Part shown: positions 15,050 through 22,127 of the stretch, piece by piece
Position numbering within the stretch: position 1 is the first letter of the stretch
Layout: each line of letters starts with the position of its first letter
Origin: Desulfobulbaceae bacterium UBA5123
GTDB taxonomy: Bacteria; Desulfobacterota; Desulfobulbia; Desulfobulbales; UBA5123
Direction of reading: 5' to 3'
DNA: 22,127 bases
NCBI GenBank assembly: GCA_002415465.1
Contig: DHYT01000198.1
Span: forward strand, 1-22,127
Position numbers and translations under genes: made by a program
The notes under the pieces: model-generated
Database searches by the model: none
Told to the model about the DNA's origin: nothing
What the model saw: the letters and a program-made list of their open reading frames with translations, nothing else

Positions 15050-16408
15050 CTATTCCCTCTTGTCGCCGAGGCCGAGGGTGATCCAGAATACCCGGCCCAG
15101 CGACCGGAGCGGCTGACTGGCCCGAATGAGATGATGCAACTCCTGCACCGGCGGCTTGCCTTCTTCGGTTGGCAGCCTGAACATCAGCCCGGCCGCGGCC
15201 AAGCCGCAGATGCCGGCGATGATAAAGCAGAGCCGGAACCCGGCCAGCCCAAGCTGTTCGATGAGCGCCCCGGCCAGGATCGGCGGCACGCCGTTGGCCA
15301 CCGAGACACTCAGAATCCACAGGGTGGTGTACCCCACCCGCCCCTCCTCGTGCACCCGGCAGAGCATGCCGCGGGCCGCCACCATCACGAAGGCGGCGTT
15401 GAAAACGGTGGTAAACACCAGCACCGGCAAGGCCAGCGCCGCCGTCATCCGCCCGGCCGGCAGAAGCCCCAGCCAGGCCAGGGCGAACAGGGCGTGGCCG
15501 CAGAGAAGCTGGATCATCGCCGGCACGCTGCCGAAGCGGTCCGCGACCCGCCCCCAGAAGCGGACGGAAAGGGCGACGCCGACGCCACCGGCCGCCAGCA
15601 GCAGCATGATATGGGTTTCACTGTAGCGAAGGACGTCGCGCAGGTACATCACCGCGGCTGCGTTCAGCCACATCAGCGAGGAGAGGCCGAGCACGGCCAG
15701 CGCGAGAAAGGCCAGATAGCCCCGATCCGCCAGCACCCGCCCCAAGGCGCGGCCGGGGTCGTACTTGTCACGCCCATCGCCGGCAAGCCCGGCGCCGCCG
15801 GGAATCCGCGCGATCAACAGCACGCTCAGCAGCCCGGCAGCCACCCCGACTGCGTAAAGAATCAAAAACCGTTCCAGCCCAACCGCCATCGCCAGCACCC
15901 TGGCCATGGCAAAGGCGAGCAGAATGGCGATGGCCTGGCTGAGCATGGTTTCCAGGGCGAGATAGGAGCCCATCCGCCCACGGGGGACGATCTCGTGCAG
16001 CCAGGGATACCAGCCACCCACCCCCACCGCCCGGATCACCGAAAAGCCCAGGGTGGCGAAGAGGAGCAGGTGCCAGCCGGCTGCCTCACCCCACCGCGCC
16101 ATCACCCACGGCATGCAGAATACCGGGAGCAACAACAGGTTGCGGCCGAGCCAGGAGTAAAACAGCAGCCGCCTGGGGCCGAGCCATTCCACCAGCGGGT
16201 AGGCAAGGAGAACCAGCAGCATGGAGAGCGGCATGAAGGAAAGCAGCACCCCCACCAGGGCCGGCGGCATGGCCACCGCCCTGGCGAAAAGCACCAGGGC
16301 CGGACCGACCACGCATTGCCAGGAAACAACGTTGACGCCGGTGAAAATCAGAAAGAGTCGCGACGGCGCGGGCAATTCGCGCACCGCCGCCGGCATAGAA
16401 AGACGCAT
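15050..16408 (-). CDS. MFS transporter
   Basis: The protein has 452 residues with about twelve hydrophobic segments in two halves of six. The halves are joined by a charged linker near 208-230 (GDGRDKYDPGRALGRVL). The MFS loop motif appears as EWLGPRR after TM2 and in degenerate form as GRVADRFGS in the second half. The substrate cannot be told. No convincing SD precedes the ATG at 16408, and a second ATG at 16396 is possible. The gene is 32 bases after the selenoprotein and 9 bases before the nucleotide hydrolase, so it lies inside the cluster and might export or import a related small molecule. Confidence 0.88.
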   Translation of the reverse strand: MRLSMPAAVRELPAPSRLFLIFTGVNVVSWQCVVGPALVLFARAVAMPPALVGVLLSFMPLSMLLVLLAYPLVEWLGPRRLLFYSWLGRNLLLLPVFCMPWVMARWGEAAGWHLLLFATLGFSVIRAVGVGGWYPWLHEIVPRGRMGSYLALETMLSQAIAILLAFAMARVLAMAVGLERFLILYAVGVAAGLLSVLLIARIPGGAGLAGDGRDKYDPGRALGRVLADRGYLAFLALAVLGLSSLMWLNAAAVMYLRDVLRYSETHIMLLLAAGGVGVALSVRFWGRVADRFGSVPAMIQLLCGHALFALAWLGLLPAGRMTAALALPVLVFTTVFNAAFVMVAARGMLCRVHEEGRVGYTTLWILSVSVANGVPPILAGALIEQLGLAGFRLCFIIAGICGLAAAGLMFRLPTEEGKPPVQELHHLIRASQPLRSLGRVFWITLGLGDKRE

Positions 16409-16440
16409 TATGTGTTGATGAGATAATGACCGGGCATGAG

Positions 16441-16998
16441 TTATGCCTTGCGGGTAAAACGCATGTCCGCCTCGGGCTCGATCCCGAGGGCGCCCATCAC
16501 CCGGTTGGTGTAGTTGAAGTATCCGATAATCTGCACCGCGTCCAGGATATCCCGGTCGGTAAAGCCGTGTCGGCGCAGCCCTTCGACATCGCCCCGGCCC
16601 AGCTGGTGGTGGGCCATGGTCATCTTTTTGGCAAAATCAAGCAGAGCCCGGTTTACTTCGCCCAGATCCACCGTGGTGTAATCTTCCTGGATCCGGCGAA
16701 CCTTCTCTTCGTCCCTGATCTCTTCCCGGAGATCGTTTTCGTGGCTCTCCACTCAGTAGTGGCAGCCGTTGAGTCGCGAGGTGACGGTGGCGAGCAGCAC
16801 CCTCTGCAGGTGCGAGAGCCCGCTCTCCATGGTCATCAGCCGCCGGTAGAGGCCCCGCCCCATGTTCATGATCTCGGGCCGCAAACTCTGAATCTTGACC
16901 AGGTTGATGACATGGCCGAACTTGGCCCTGGTCTGATCGTAGATATCCTTCAACTCACCGGTGGCCTCTTCCTCCGGCACGGTTTTGATCCAGCTCAT
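16441..16998 (-). CDS. AhpD-like peroxidase-related selenoprotein with a CxxU site (in-frame UGA)
   Basis: Read across an in-frame TGA at 16755-16753, the protein has 185 residues from MSWIKTVPEEEA (ATG 16998; GGGAGGGG upstream, with the ATG at 17001 too close to it). Before the TGA is TVTSRLNGCHY and after it VESHENDLREE, joining as C-H-Y-U-V-E-S-H. Relatives of the carboxymuconolactone decarboxylase/AhpD family have C-x-x-C-x-x-x-H here, so U82 replaces the second Cys. A hairpin fitting a bacterial SECIS lies just downstream (16717-16734). Both halves are family-like: the first carries the N-terminal helices, and the second carries TTVDLGEVNRALLDFAKK and GFTDRDILDAVQIIGYFNYTNR. The likely role is thiol/selenol-dependent peroxide reduction in the cytosol. 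It lies 23 bases after the 7-TM gene and 32 before the MFS gene. Confidence 0.9.
16717..16734 (-). promoter_or_regulatory. Bacterial SECIS hairpin
   Basis: On the minus strand GATCTC (16734-16729) pairs perfectly with GAGATC (16722-16717) around the loop CGGGAA. The loop begins 24 bases after the UGA and has a G within its first two bases. Both features match the published bacterial SECIS pattern (loop 16-37 bases from the UGA). It would bind SelB to insert selenocysteine. Confidence 0.8.
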
Positions 16999-17021
16999 CA
17001 TCCCCTCCCTGTCTGTCTGGT

Positions 17022-18047
17022 TTATTTACCTTCCGGATATATATCCAGTTCCGGATAGAGTTTTCGCGCGCAATCCGGGCAGATGCCATGACTGAACTCC
17101 GCCTCGGAATGGAGGGCGATATACTCCTCGATCTGTTTCCAGTAGCCCTGGTCATCCTTTATCTTTTTACAGGAGGCGCAGATCGGCAGAAACCCGCGCA
17201 GAACTTTTACCTCGGCCAACGCCTGCTTGAGCTCCGCGATCACCGCGTTAAGTTTCTTCTCCGCTTGCTGGCGGGAAAGGATTTCATTCCTGGCCAGCAG
17301 GAGGTCTCGCTTCACCTCGGCAACCTCCTGAAAGATCGCCATCACCGGCCTGGTTTCCATCCCATTGCCATGAACCCTGTTCTGCCAGGTGAGATACGCC
17401 CACAAGAACGGGCAGGCAAAGACCGAGATGACCAGGCGGCTCACAAGCGTGCCGGTCATGATACCCACGTAATCGGGGGTGCCGGCAAAGGCGCCGGTGG
17501 CGAACAGCAGGACATCTAGCCACATCACCCCGAGCAGGGTGACAAAGGAACGCAGACAGAGCCGCATCCGAAACTGTGGCTTGCCGAAATACTCCCAGGC
17601 CACGCCCAGGAAAAGCAGGTCGAGCAGGGTTGCGATGACCGAGGCGACATTGATCCGCAGGCTTGGTATAGGCACATAGGTCAGCGGGTCCACCCCGGAA
17701 ATCCGCATCTGCAGATGCAGCACCAGGGCGATCAACGGCACCATGATCGAGACCCCGACGATGGTGGAGATGGCGACCCTGGTCGCCCGTGGGCCGTCAA
17801 AGACATAGATGACAAAGACGCCCAACAGCAGCGAGGTATAAAAAACCGTTGAGCCGACCATGAAGGTGATGCCGAACAGTTGCGCCTCGACGCCGGCATC
17901 GGTGACCCAGGACATCACCGCGGTCAGGCCGCCGATCAAGGCGTAAAAATGCGCCAATCCGAAGCGGTTGCGCAGCGAGTGCGCCCCCAGCACCAGAAAG
18001 TAGACCACCACGGCCTCCAGGGCGAGGATCAGCAAATCATAATGCAT
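17022..18047 (-). CDS. Seven-helix membrane protein with coiled coil and CxxC...CxxC tail
   Basis: The protein has 341 residues, with SD AAAGGAAGG before the ATG. About seven membrane helices lie between 3 and 216. The segment FYALIGGLTAVMSWVTDAG ... FMVGSTVFYTSLLLGVFVIYVF resembles the VUT/YhhQ-type membrane domain that is also seen on some sensor proteins. A coiled coil follows (about 230-282, KRDLLLARNEILSRQQAEKK). The tail LPICASCKKIKDDQGYWKQI ... SHGICPDC (C290, C293, C323, C326) is the zinc-ribbon-like module common at the end of Desulfobacterota PAS and response-regulator proteins. No kinase or GGDEF domain is present, so the output is unclear. It is probably the first gene of the cluster that includes the selenoprotein 23 bases downstream. 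Confidence 0.8.
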   Translation of the reverse strand: MHYDLLILALEAVVVYFLVLGAHSLRNRFGLAHFYALIGGLTAVMSWVTDAGVEAQLFGITFMVGSTVFYTSLLLGVFVIYVFDGPRATRVAISTIVGVSIMVPLIALVLHLQMRISGVDPLTYVPIPSLRINVASVIATLLDLLFLGVAWEYFGKPQFRMRLCLRSFVTLLGVMWLDVLLFATGAFAGTPDYVGIMTGTLVSRLVISVFACPFLWAYLTWQNRVHGNGMETRPVMAIFQEVAEVKRDLLLARNEILSRQQAEKKLNAVIAELKQALAEVKVLRGFLPICASCKKIKDDQGYWKQIEEYIALHSEAEFSHGICPDCARKLYPELDIYPEGK

Positions 18048-18096
18048 ACGCCTTCCTTTCCGGTTTCCCCCGGCGGTTGCCCTGTGATCCGGCGTG

Positions 18097-18136
18097 TGCG
18101 GCCAGGGTCTTCCGGAACCGGATCATCCTGGCCGCA
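18097..18136. repeat. Perfect 10-bp inverted repeat upstream of the seven-helix gene
   Basis: TGCGGCCAGG (18097-18106) and CCTGGCCGCA (18127-18136) are perfect inverted copies. The 20 bases between them contain a second, smaller inverted repeat (TCCGG-AA-CCGGA, 18111-18122). The element lies 50-89 bases upstream of the start codon at 18047, in the gap after the carbonic anhydrase gene. There is no T-run, so it is not a standard intrinsic terminator. It may be a regulator site or an RNA leader structure. No clear promoter is visible in 18048-18230. Confidence 0.6.
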
Positions 18137-18230
18137 AGGGTTGTGGGCGCCGAGTCCGGGCTCATTCTCGGAGAGGATGCGGTCTCGGGCCGGCCATGGC
18201 GATAATCAACGGCCCGCGAAGACCCGGTCG

Positions 18231-18860
18231 CTACTTGACCCGATGGGTCTTGGATATCTCATCCAGGCTGGTGGTGCAGACGTCGAGGTCTTTCAGGATA
18301 CCGTCCTCGATGCTGTATATCCAGCCATGCACCGACAATTGCTGGCCGGATTTCCAGGCGTTCTGGACGATGGTGGTGTGGCAGACATTGGCAACCTGCT
18401 CGATGACATTCAGTTCGCAGAGAAAGTCGGCCTTTTCCTTCTCGGTTTTCCTGGCCTCGATGTGCTCCCGGTAGTAGCGATGGATATCGCTGATGTTGCG
18501 AAGCCAGTTGTCGATCAGGCCGTGCTCCTTGTTGTCCATGGCGGCGAGGATGCCGCCGCAGCCGTAATGGCCGCAGACGATGATGTGCTTTACCTTGAGG
18601 ACCTCGACGGCGTACTGGATGACCGACAGGCAATTGAGGTCGGTATGGACGACCAGGTTGGCGATATTCCGGTGGACAAAGATCTCGCCGGGCAGCATGT
18701 CGACAATCTCGTTGGCCGGCACCCGGCTGTCCGAACACCCGATCCAGAGGTATTGCGGATGCTGCTGTCTGGAAAGATTCAGGAAGAACTCGGGATCACG
18801 GGTTTTAACCTTTTCCGCCCAATTCTTGTTTTTATCCAAAAGATTCTTCAGGATTCGCAT
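18231..18860 (-). CDS. can: Beta-class carbonic anhydrase
   Basis: The protein has 209 residues; it interconverts CO2 and bicarbonate in the cytosol. The zinc site is complete and at the same numbering as E. coli Can: C42 (in CSDSR), D44 and R46 as the Asp-Arg dyad, H98 and C101 (in GHYGCGG). HRNIANLV and SVIQYAVEVLKVKHIIVCGH are also typical. The start at 18860 gives the usual N-terminus (MRILKNLLDKNKNWAEKV), although the SD is weak. It stands alone between gpsA (279 bases upstream) and the seven-helix gene (183 bases downstream). I see nothing certain in the 279-base upstream gap except a TTGCCGGCAA palindrome near 19111. Confidence 0.96.
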   Translation of the reverse strand: MRILKNLLDKNKNWAEKVKTRDPEFFLNLSRQQHPQYLWIGCSDSRVPANEIVDMLPGEIFVHRNIANLVVHTDLNCLSVIQYAVEVLKVKHIIVCGHYGCGGILAAMDNKEHGLIDNWLRNISDIHRYYREHIEARKTEKEKADFLCELNVIEQVANVCHTTIVQNAWKSGQQLSVHGWIYSIEDGILKDLDVCTTSLDEISKTHRVK

Positions 18861-19139
18861 GGATCAATTCTTTCTGTTTAAAATTGAGTCGCGGTCTCGG
18901 CGAGAGGCAACCGTCGCGTTTTTCGGCTTGCACCCGGCCGACAACCCAGGCCGAGTTTATCCGGCCACCAGTGATATACACCGGGCAACCTTACCATGTT
19001 TTGCGGTAAAATTCGCCTCTTTTACGTTCATGCGCCGTCAATGGGCTTGCTGATCCGGATTTTTCAAAGCCTCCGCCGCCACCCCCTAGCAACCGTCAGG
19101 CAACGCGCGGGCTTGCCGGCAAATTCCCCATGCCCTTTC

Positions 19140-20150
19140 CTACTCAAGCTCCCCTTTCAGGTTGCGGGAGAGGAGGTCGTGAACCGCGTCCTTGCACGGC
19201 TTGTCTTGGTAAAGAACCAGGTAGATCTGTTCAAGGATGGGCATCTCGACGCCCTCGCGGCGGGCGAGATTGTAGGAGGATTTGGTGGTTTTGACGCCCT
19301 CGGCGACCATGCCCATGGCGGCGAGGATCTCTTTCAGGGTCTTTCCCTTGCCGAGTTCCAGCCCCACGTGCCGGTTCCGGCTGAGATCGCCGGTACAGGT
19401 AAGCACCAGGTCGCCCAGGCCCCCGAGGCCGGAGAAGGTGAGGGGGTTGGCGCCCATCTTGACCCCCAGGCGGGTGATCTCGGCCAACCCCCTGGTGATG
19501 AGCCCGGCGCGGGTGTTGGTGCCGTAGCCCAAGCCGTCGCAGATGCCGGCGGCAATGGCGATGATGTTCTTGAGCGCCCCGCCCAGTTCAAGGCCGATGA
19601 CATCGACACCGGCATAGACCCGGAACCGGTCGGTGAAAAAGACCTCCTGGATCCGCTGGGCGATGGCCTTGGTATGGGCGGCGACGGTGACGGCGGTGGG
19701 AATCCCGGCCGCCACCTCCTTGGCGAAGCTGGGGCCGGAAAGAACCCCGAGATGGCAGCCGGAGCCTTCCGGCAGGACGTCGTCCATCACCTGGGTCATG
19801 GTCATCAGGGTGTCGTTTTCAATGCCCTTGGTGGCGGAGACCACCGCCGCTCCCCTGGCAAGATGCGGCACCAGGGCGGCAAACACCTCGCGGTAGCCGT
19901 GGGACGGCACCACCATCAACACCACGTCGCAGCCGCGCACCGCGGCGGCCAGATCGTGGGTGACGGAGAGGCTGTCGGCCAGCGGAAAACCGGGCAGATA
20001 CTGCCTGTTCTCGCGGTCGCGGGCAATGGCTTCCACATGCTCGCGGCGATGGGCCCAGAGGTTGACAGCCAACCCCTTGTCACTCACCAGCTTGGCCAGG
20101 GCGGTGCCCCAACTGCCGGCCCCGATCACCGCGATCCGTTGTTCAGCCAT
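19140..20150 (-). CDS. gpsA: NAD(P)+-dependent glycerol-3-phosphate dehydrogenase
   Basis: The protein has 336 residues, the normal length. It makes sn-glycerol 3-phosphate from dihydroxyacetone phosphate for phospholipid synthesis, in the cytosol. The Rossmann motif is VIGAGSWGTALA near the start. Family signatures follow: GPSFAKEVAAGIPTAV, LGGALKNIIAIAAGICDGLGYGTNTRAGLITRGL with the catalytic lysine in ALKN, TFSGLGGLGDLVLTCTG, SRNRHVGLELGKG and MVAEGVKTT. It lies 20 bases after gyrA and is probably cotranscribed with it. No intrinsic terminator is visible after its stop. Confidence 0.97.
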   Translation of the reverse strand: MAEQRIAVIGAGSWGTALAKLVSDKGLAVNLWAHRREHVEAIARDRENRQYLPGFPLADSLSVTHDLAAAVRGCDVVLMVVPSHGYREVFAALVPHLARGAAVVSATKGIENDTLMTMTQVMDDVLPEGSGCHLGVLSGPSFAKEVAAGIPTAVTVAAHTKAIAQRIQEVFFTDRFRVYAGVDVIGLELGGALKNIIAIAAGICDGLGYGTNTRAGLITRGLAEITRLGVKMGANPLTFSGLGGLGDLVLTCTGDLSRNRHVGLELGKGKTLKEILAAMGMVAEGVKTTKSSYNLARREGVEMPILEQIYLVLYQDKPCKDAVHDLLSRNLKGELE

Positions 20151-20170
20151 GTCGTTTCCCGAGCCTCTCG

Positions 20171-22127
20171 TTACTCTTCGTTGCCCTCGTCGAGGATCTC
20201 CATATCATCCTCGCCCTCGCCGGAAGGCTCGGCGACCCGGTCAAGGCCGACCACCTTTTCGCCGCTCTTGAGGTTGAAGAGCCGCACGCCTTGCGTGTTG
20301 CGGCCGATAACCCGCATGGTGTCCATGCGGGTGCGAATGATCTTGCCGCCGTCGGTGATCAGCATGATCTCATCCTCGTCACAGACCAGCAGCGCGCCCA
20401 CCACATCGCCGTTGCGCTCGCTGGCCTTGATGGCGATGATCCCCTTGCCGCCGCGACGCTGCAGGCGGTACTCATCCTCTGAACTGCGCTTGCCGAATCC
20501 GTTTTCGGTAACGGTGAGGATGGAGGTCTCGGGCTTCAAGACCACCGCTCCCACCACCTCGTCGTCGTCGGCCAGGGTGATGCCCTTGACGCCGGCGGCG
20601 GTGCGGCCCATGGCCCGGACATCGTCCTCGTGGAAGCGGACCGACATGCCCTTGCGGGTGATGAGCAGGATCTGGTTGTCGCCGTTGGTGAGCACCGAGG
20701 TGAGAATCTCGTCGTTTTCACGGATGGTGAGCGCGATCTTGCCGCGCCGGATCGGCCGCGCAAACTCCTGCAGGCTGGTCTTCTTGATCACGCCCCGCTT
20801 GGTGACCATCATGATGAAGCCGTCGCCGCCTTCGGGCACGTCGAAGCTGTGCACCTTCAACACCGCCGCCGTTTTCTCGTTCGGGCCGAGATCAAGGAGG
20901 TTGACGATGGCCTTGCCGCGAGCGGTGCGGCTGGCCTGGGGAATCTCGTAAACCTTGCGCCAGAACACCTTGCCCAGGGTGGTGAAGAAGAGCAGGGTGT
21001 CGTGGGTCGAGGCGAGGTGGAGGTCGCTGACGAAATCGTCTTCCATGGTCGCGGCGCCGGTGATCCCCTTGCCGCCGCGATGCTGGGCGCGGTACATGTC
21101 CACCGGATTGCGCTTGATATAGCCGGCATGGGTGATGGTGACCGCCATCTCTTCCACCTGGATCATGTCCTCGGGCAGGATCTCGTCCGGCGCCTCGATG
21201 ATCTCGGTGCGACGCTCATCGCCGTACTGCTCCTTGATCTCCTCGCACTCCTGACGGATGATCTTGATCACCTCGGCCTCGTCGCCGAGAATCTCCTTGA
21301 AACGGGCGATCCTGGCCATCAACTCCTCGAACTCGCTCAATATCTTCTCGCGCTCAAGGCCGGTGAGCCGCTGCAGACGCATGTCAAGGATGGACTGGGC
21401 CTGGATCTCGGAGAGGGAGAACCGCGCCATCAGGCCGGATTTCGCTTCCACCGGATTGGGAGAAGACTTGATCAGCTCCACCACCTCGTCGAGATTGGTG
21501 ATCGCGATCTTCAACCCTTCCAGGATATGGGCCCGCTCCTCGGCCTTTCTGAGATCAAAGGCGGTGCGGCGATAGACGATGGTCTTGCGGTGGAGAATAA
21601 AGTACTCCAGCATCTGCTTGAGATTGAGCACCTCGGGCCGGTTGTTGACGATGGAGAGAAAGATGATGCCGAAGCTGCGCTGGAGCGGGGTCATCTTGTA
21701 GAGCTGGTTCAACACCACCTCGGCGTTTTCATCCTTCTTGAGCTCCAAAACGATGCGCATGCCGCGCCGATCGGATTCGTCCCGCACCTCGGAGATCGAC
21801 TCGATCTTCTTCTCCTTGATCAGGATCGCGATCTTTTCGATCAGCCGGGCCTTGTTCTGCTGGTAGGGGATCTCGGTGATGATGATCGCTTCGCGATTGC
21901 CGGTCTTGGCGCTCTTCTCGGTATGGGTCTTGGAGCGCATCAACAGCGAGCCGCGCCCGGTCTCGTAGGCCTCGCGGATGCCGGCCCGCCCGCAGATAAA
22001 GGCGCCGGTGGGGAAATCCGGGCCGCTGATCTTTTCCATCAGCTCGTGGATGCTGATCAGCGGGTCGTCGATGAGGGCGACCAGCCCGTCCATCACCTCG
22101 GTAAGGTTGTGGGGCGGGATGTTGGTG
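20171..22127 (-). CDS. gyrA: DNA gyrase subunit A, 3' two-thirds
   Basis: The frame stays open to the right edge of the window, so the 5' end is missing, including the catalytic tyrosine region. About 651 residues are visible. They comprise the end of the breakage-reunion domain (TNIPPHNLTEVMDG, SGPDFPTGAFICGRAGI, TEIPYQQNKARLIEKIA, LDMRLQRLTGLEREKI) and the C-terminal beta-pinwheel with the GyrA box QRRGGKG (20441-20461). An earlier blade has HRGGKGITG. The C-terminal tail is very acidic (GEGEDDMEILDEGNEE). The GyrA box marks it as gyrase rather than topoisomerase IV ParC. It introduces negative supercoils together with GyrB. It is followed after 20 bases by gpsA. Confidence 0.98.
   Translation of the reverse strand, partial: TNIPPHNLTEVMDGLVALIDDPLISIHELMEKISGPDFPTGAFICGRAGIREAYETGRGSLLMRSKTHTEKSAKTGNREAIIITEIPYQQNKARLIEKIAILIKEKKIESISEVRDESDRRGMRIVLELKKDENAEVVLNQLYKMTPLQRSFGIIFLSIVNNRPEVLNLKQMLEYFILHRKTIVYRRTAFDLRKAEERAHILEGLKIAITNLDEVVELIKSSPNPVEAKSGLMARFSLSEIQAQSILDMRLQRLTGLEREKILSEFEELMARIARFKEILGDEAEVIKIIRQECEEIKEQYGDERRTEIIEAPDEILPEDMIQVEEMAVTITHAGYIKRNPVDMYRAQHRGGKGITGAATMEDDFVSDLHLASTHDTLLFFTTLGKVFWRKVYEIPQASRTARGKAIVNLLDLGPNEKTAAVLKVHSFDVPEGGDGFIMMVTKRGVIKKTSLQEFARPIRRGKIALTIRENDEILTSVLTNGDNQILLITRKGMSVRFHEDDVRAMGRTAAGVKGITLADDDEVVGAVVLKPETSILTVTENGFGKRSSEDEYRLQRRGGKGIIAIKASERNGDVVGALLVCDEDEIMLITDGGKIIRTRMDTMRVIGRNTQGVRLFNLKSGEKVVGLDRVAEPSGEGEDDMEILDEGNEE

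Noticed and set aside
14915-16426. 503-residue plus-strand open frame rich in His, Gln and Pro
   Set aside because: It lies opposite the MFS gene, has low-complexity composition typical of an antisense frame in GC-rich DNA, and shows no domain.
16753-16755. Reading the TGA as a true stop that makes the AhpD-like gene a pseudogene
   Set aside because: The frame continues exactly, both sides match the family, the TGA falls at the redox Cys position, and a SECIS-like hairpin follows.
18996-20951. 651-residue plus-strand open frame
   Set aside because: Antisense to gpsA and gyrA, both of which are unmistakable on the minus strand.

Overview
This window looks like a piece of chromosome from a strictly or facultatively anaerobic, GC-rich bacterium of the Desulfobacterota, perhaps the Desulfobulbales. 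That placement is inference. It rests on two periplasmic dodecaheme c-type cytochromes, an in-frame UGA read as selenocysteine in an AhpD-like peroxidase, a bacteriohemerythrin, a large Cache/PAS hybrid histidine kinase, the 'LPICASCKKI' type Cys-pair tail on a membrane protein, and a gyrA-gpsA gene pair. No phage, transposon, CRISPR or RNA gene was seen.

Layout. On the left is the 3' end of an EAL-domain gene (+), convergent with hslO (Hsp33, -). Next comes a minus-strand pair of paralogous 12-heme cytochromes, closed by a strong intrinsic terminator. Its leader contains a hairpin plus U-tract, which suggests attenuation. Upstream on the same strand lie an unusual soluble 808-residue protein (ClpB-D2-like AAA fused to FtsH-like AAA and an M41 zinc protease) and a YkgJ-type Cys-cluster protein. 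A bidirectional terminator separates them from a bacteriohemerythrin gene (-).

Divergent from the hemerythrin is a plus-strand signalling pair: a 1407-residue hybrid kinase (Cache, three PAS, HisKA, HATPase, two receivers, HPt), then a terminator, then a receiver-like plus TPR protein. The pair's last gene overlaps the 3' end of a long minus-strand cluster that probably forms one operon (about 18047 down to 12624). In transcription order this holds a 7-TM protein with a Cys-pair tail, the selenocysteine AhpD-like peroxidase, an MFS transporter, a DNPH1-like nucleotide N-hydrolase, a small membrane protein, a DUF486 membrane protein, a YciH/SUI1 protein, and a fusion of a pyrimidine-dimer-glycosylase-like domain with a DUF1722-like domain. 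The nucleotide hydrolase, the lesion-repair-like protein and the selenoperoxidase suggest a damage or oxidative-stress theme, which is inference. The right end holds a beta-carbonic anhydrase, gpsA and the 3' two-thirds of gyrA, all minus.

The most notable items are the selenoprotein, which plain gene calling would split in two; the AAA-AAA-M41 fusion whose ATPase sites are degenerate while its protease site is intact; the glycosylase/DUF1722 fusion; and the leader structure of the cytochrome pair.
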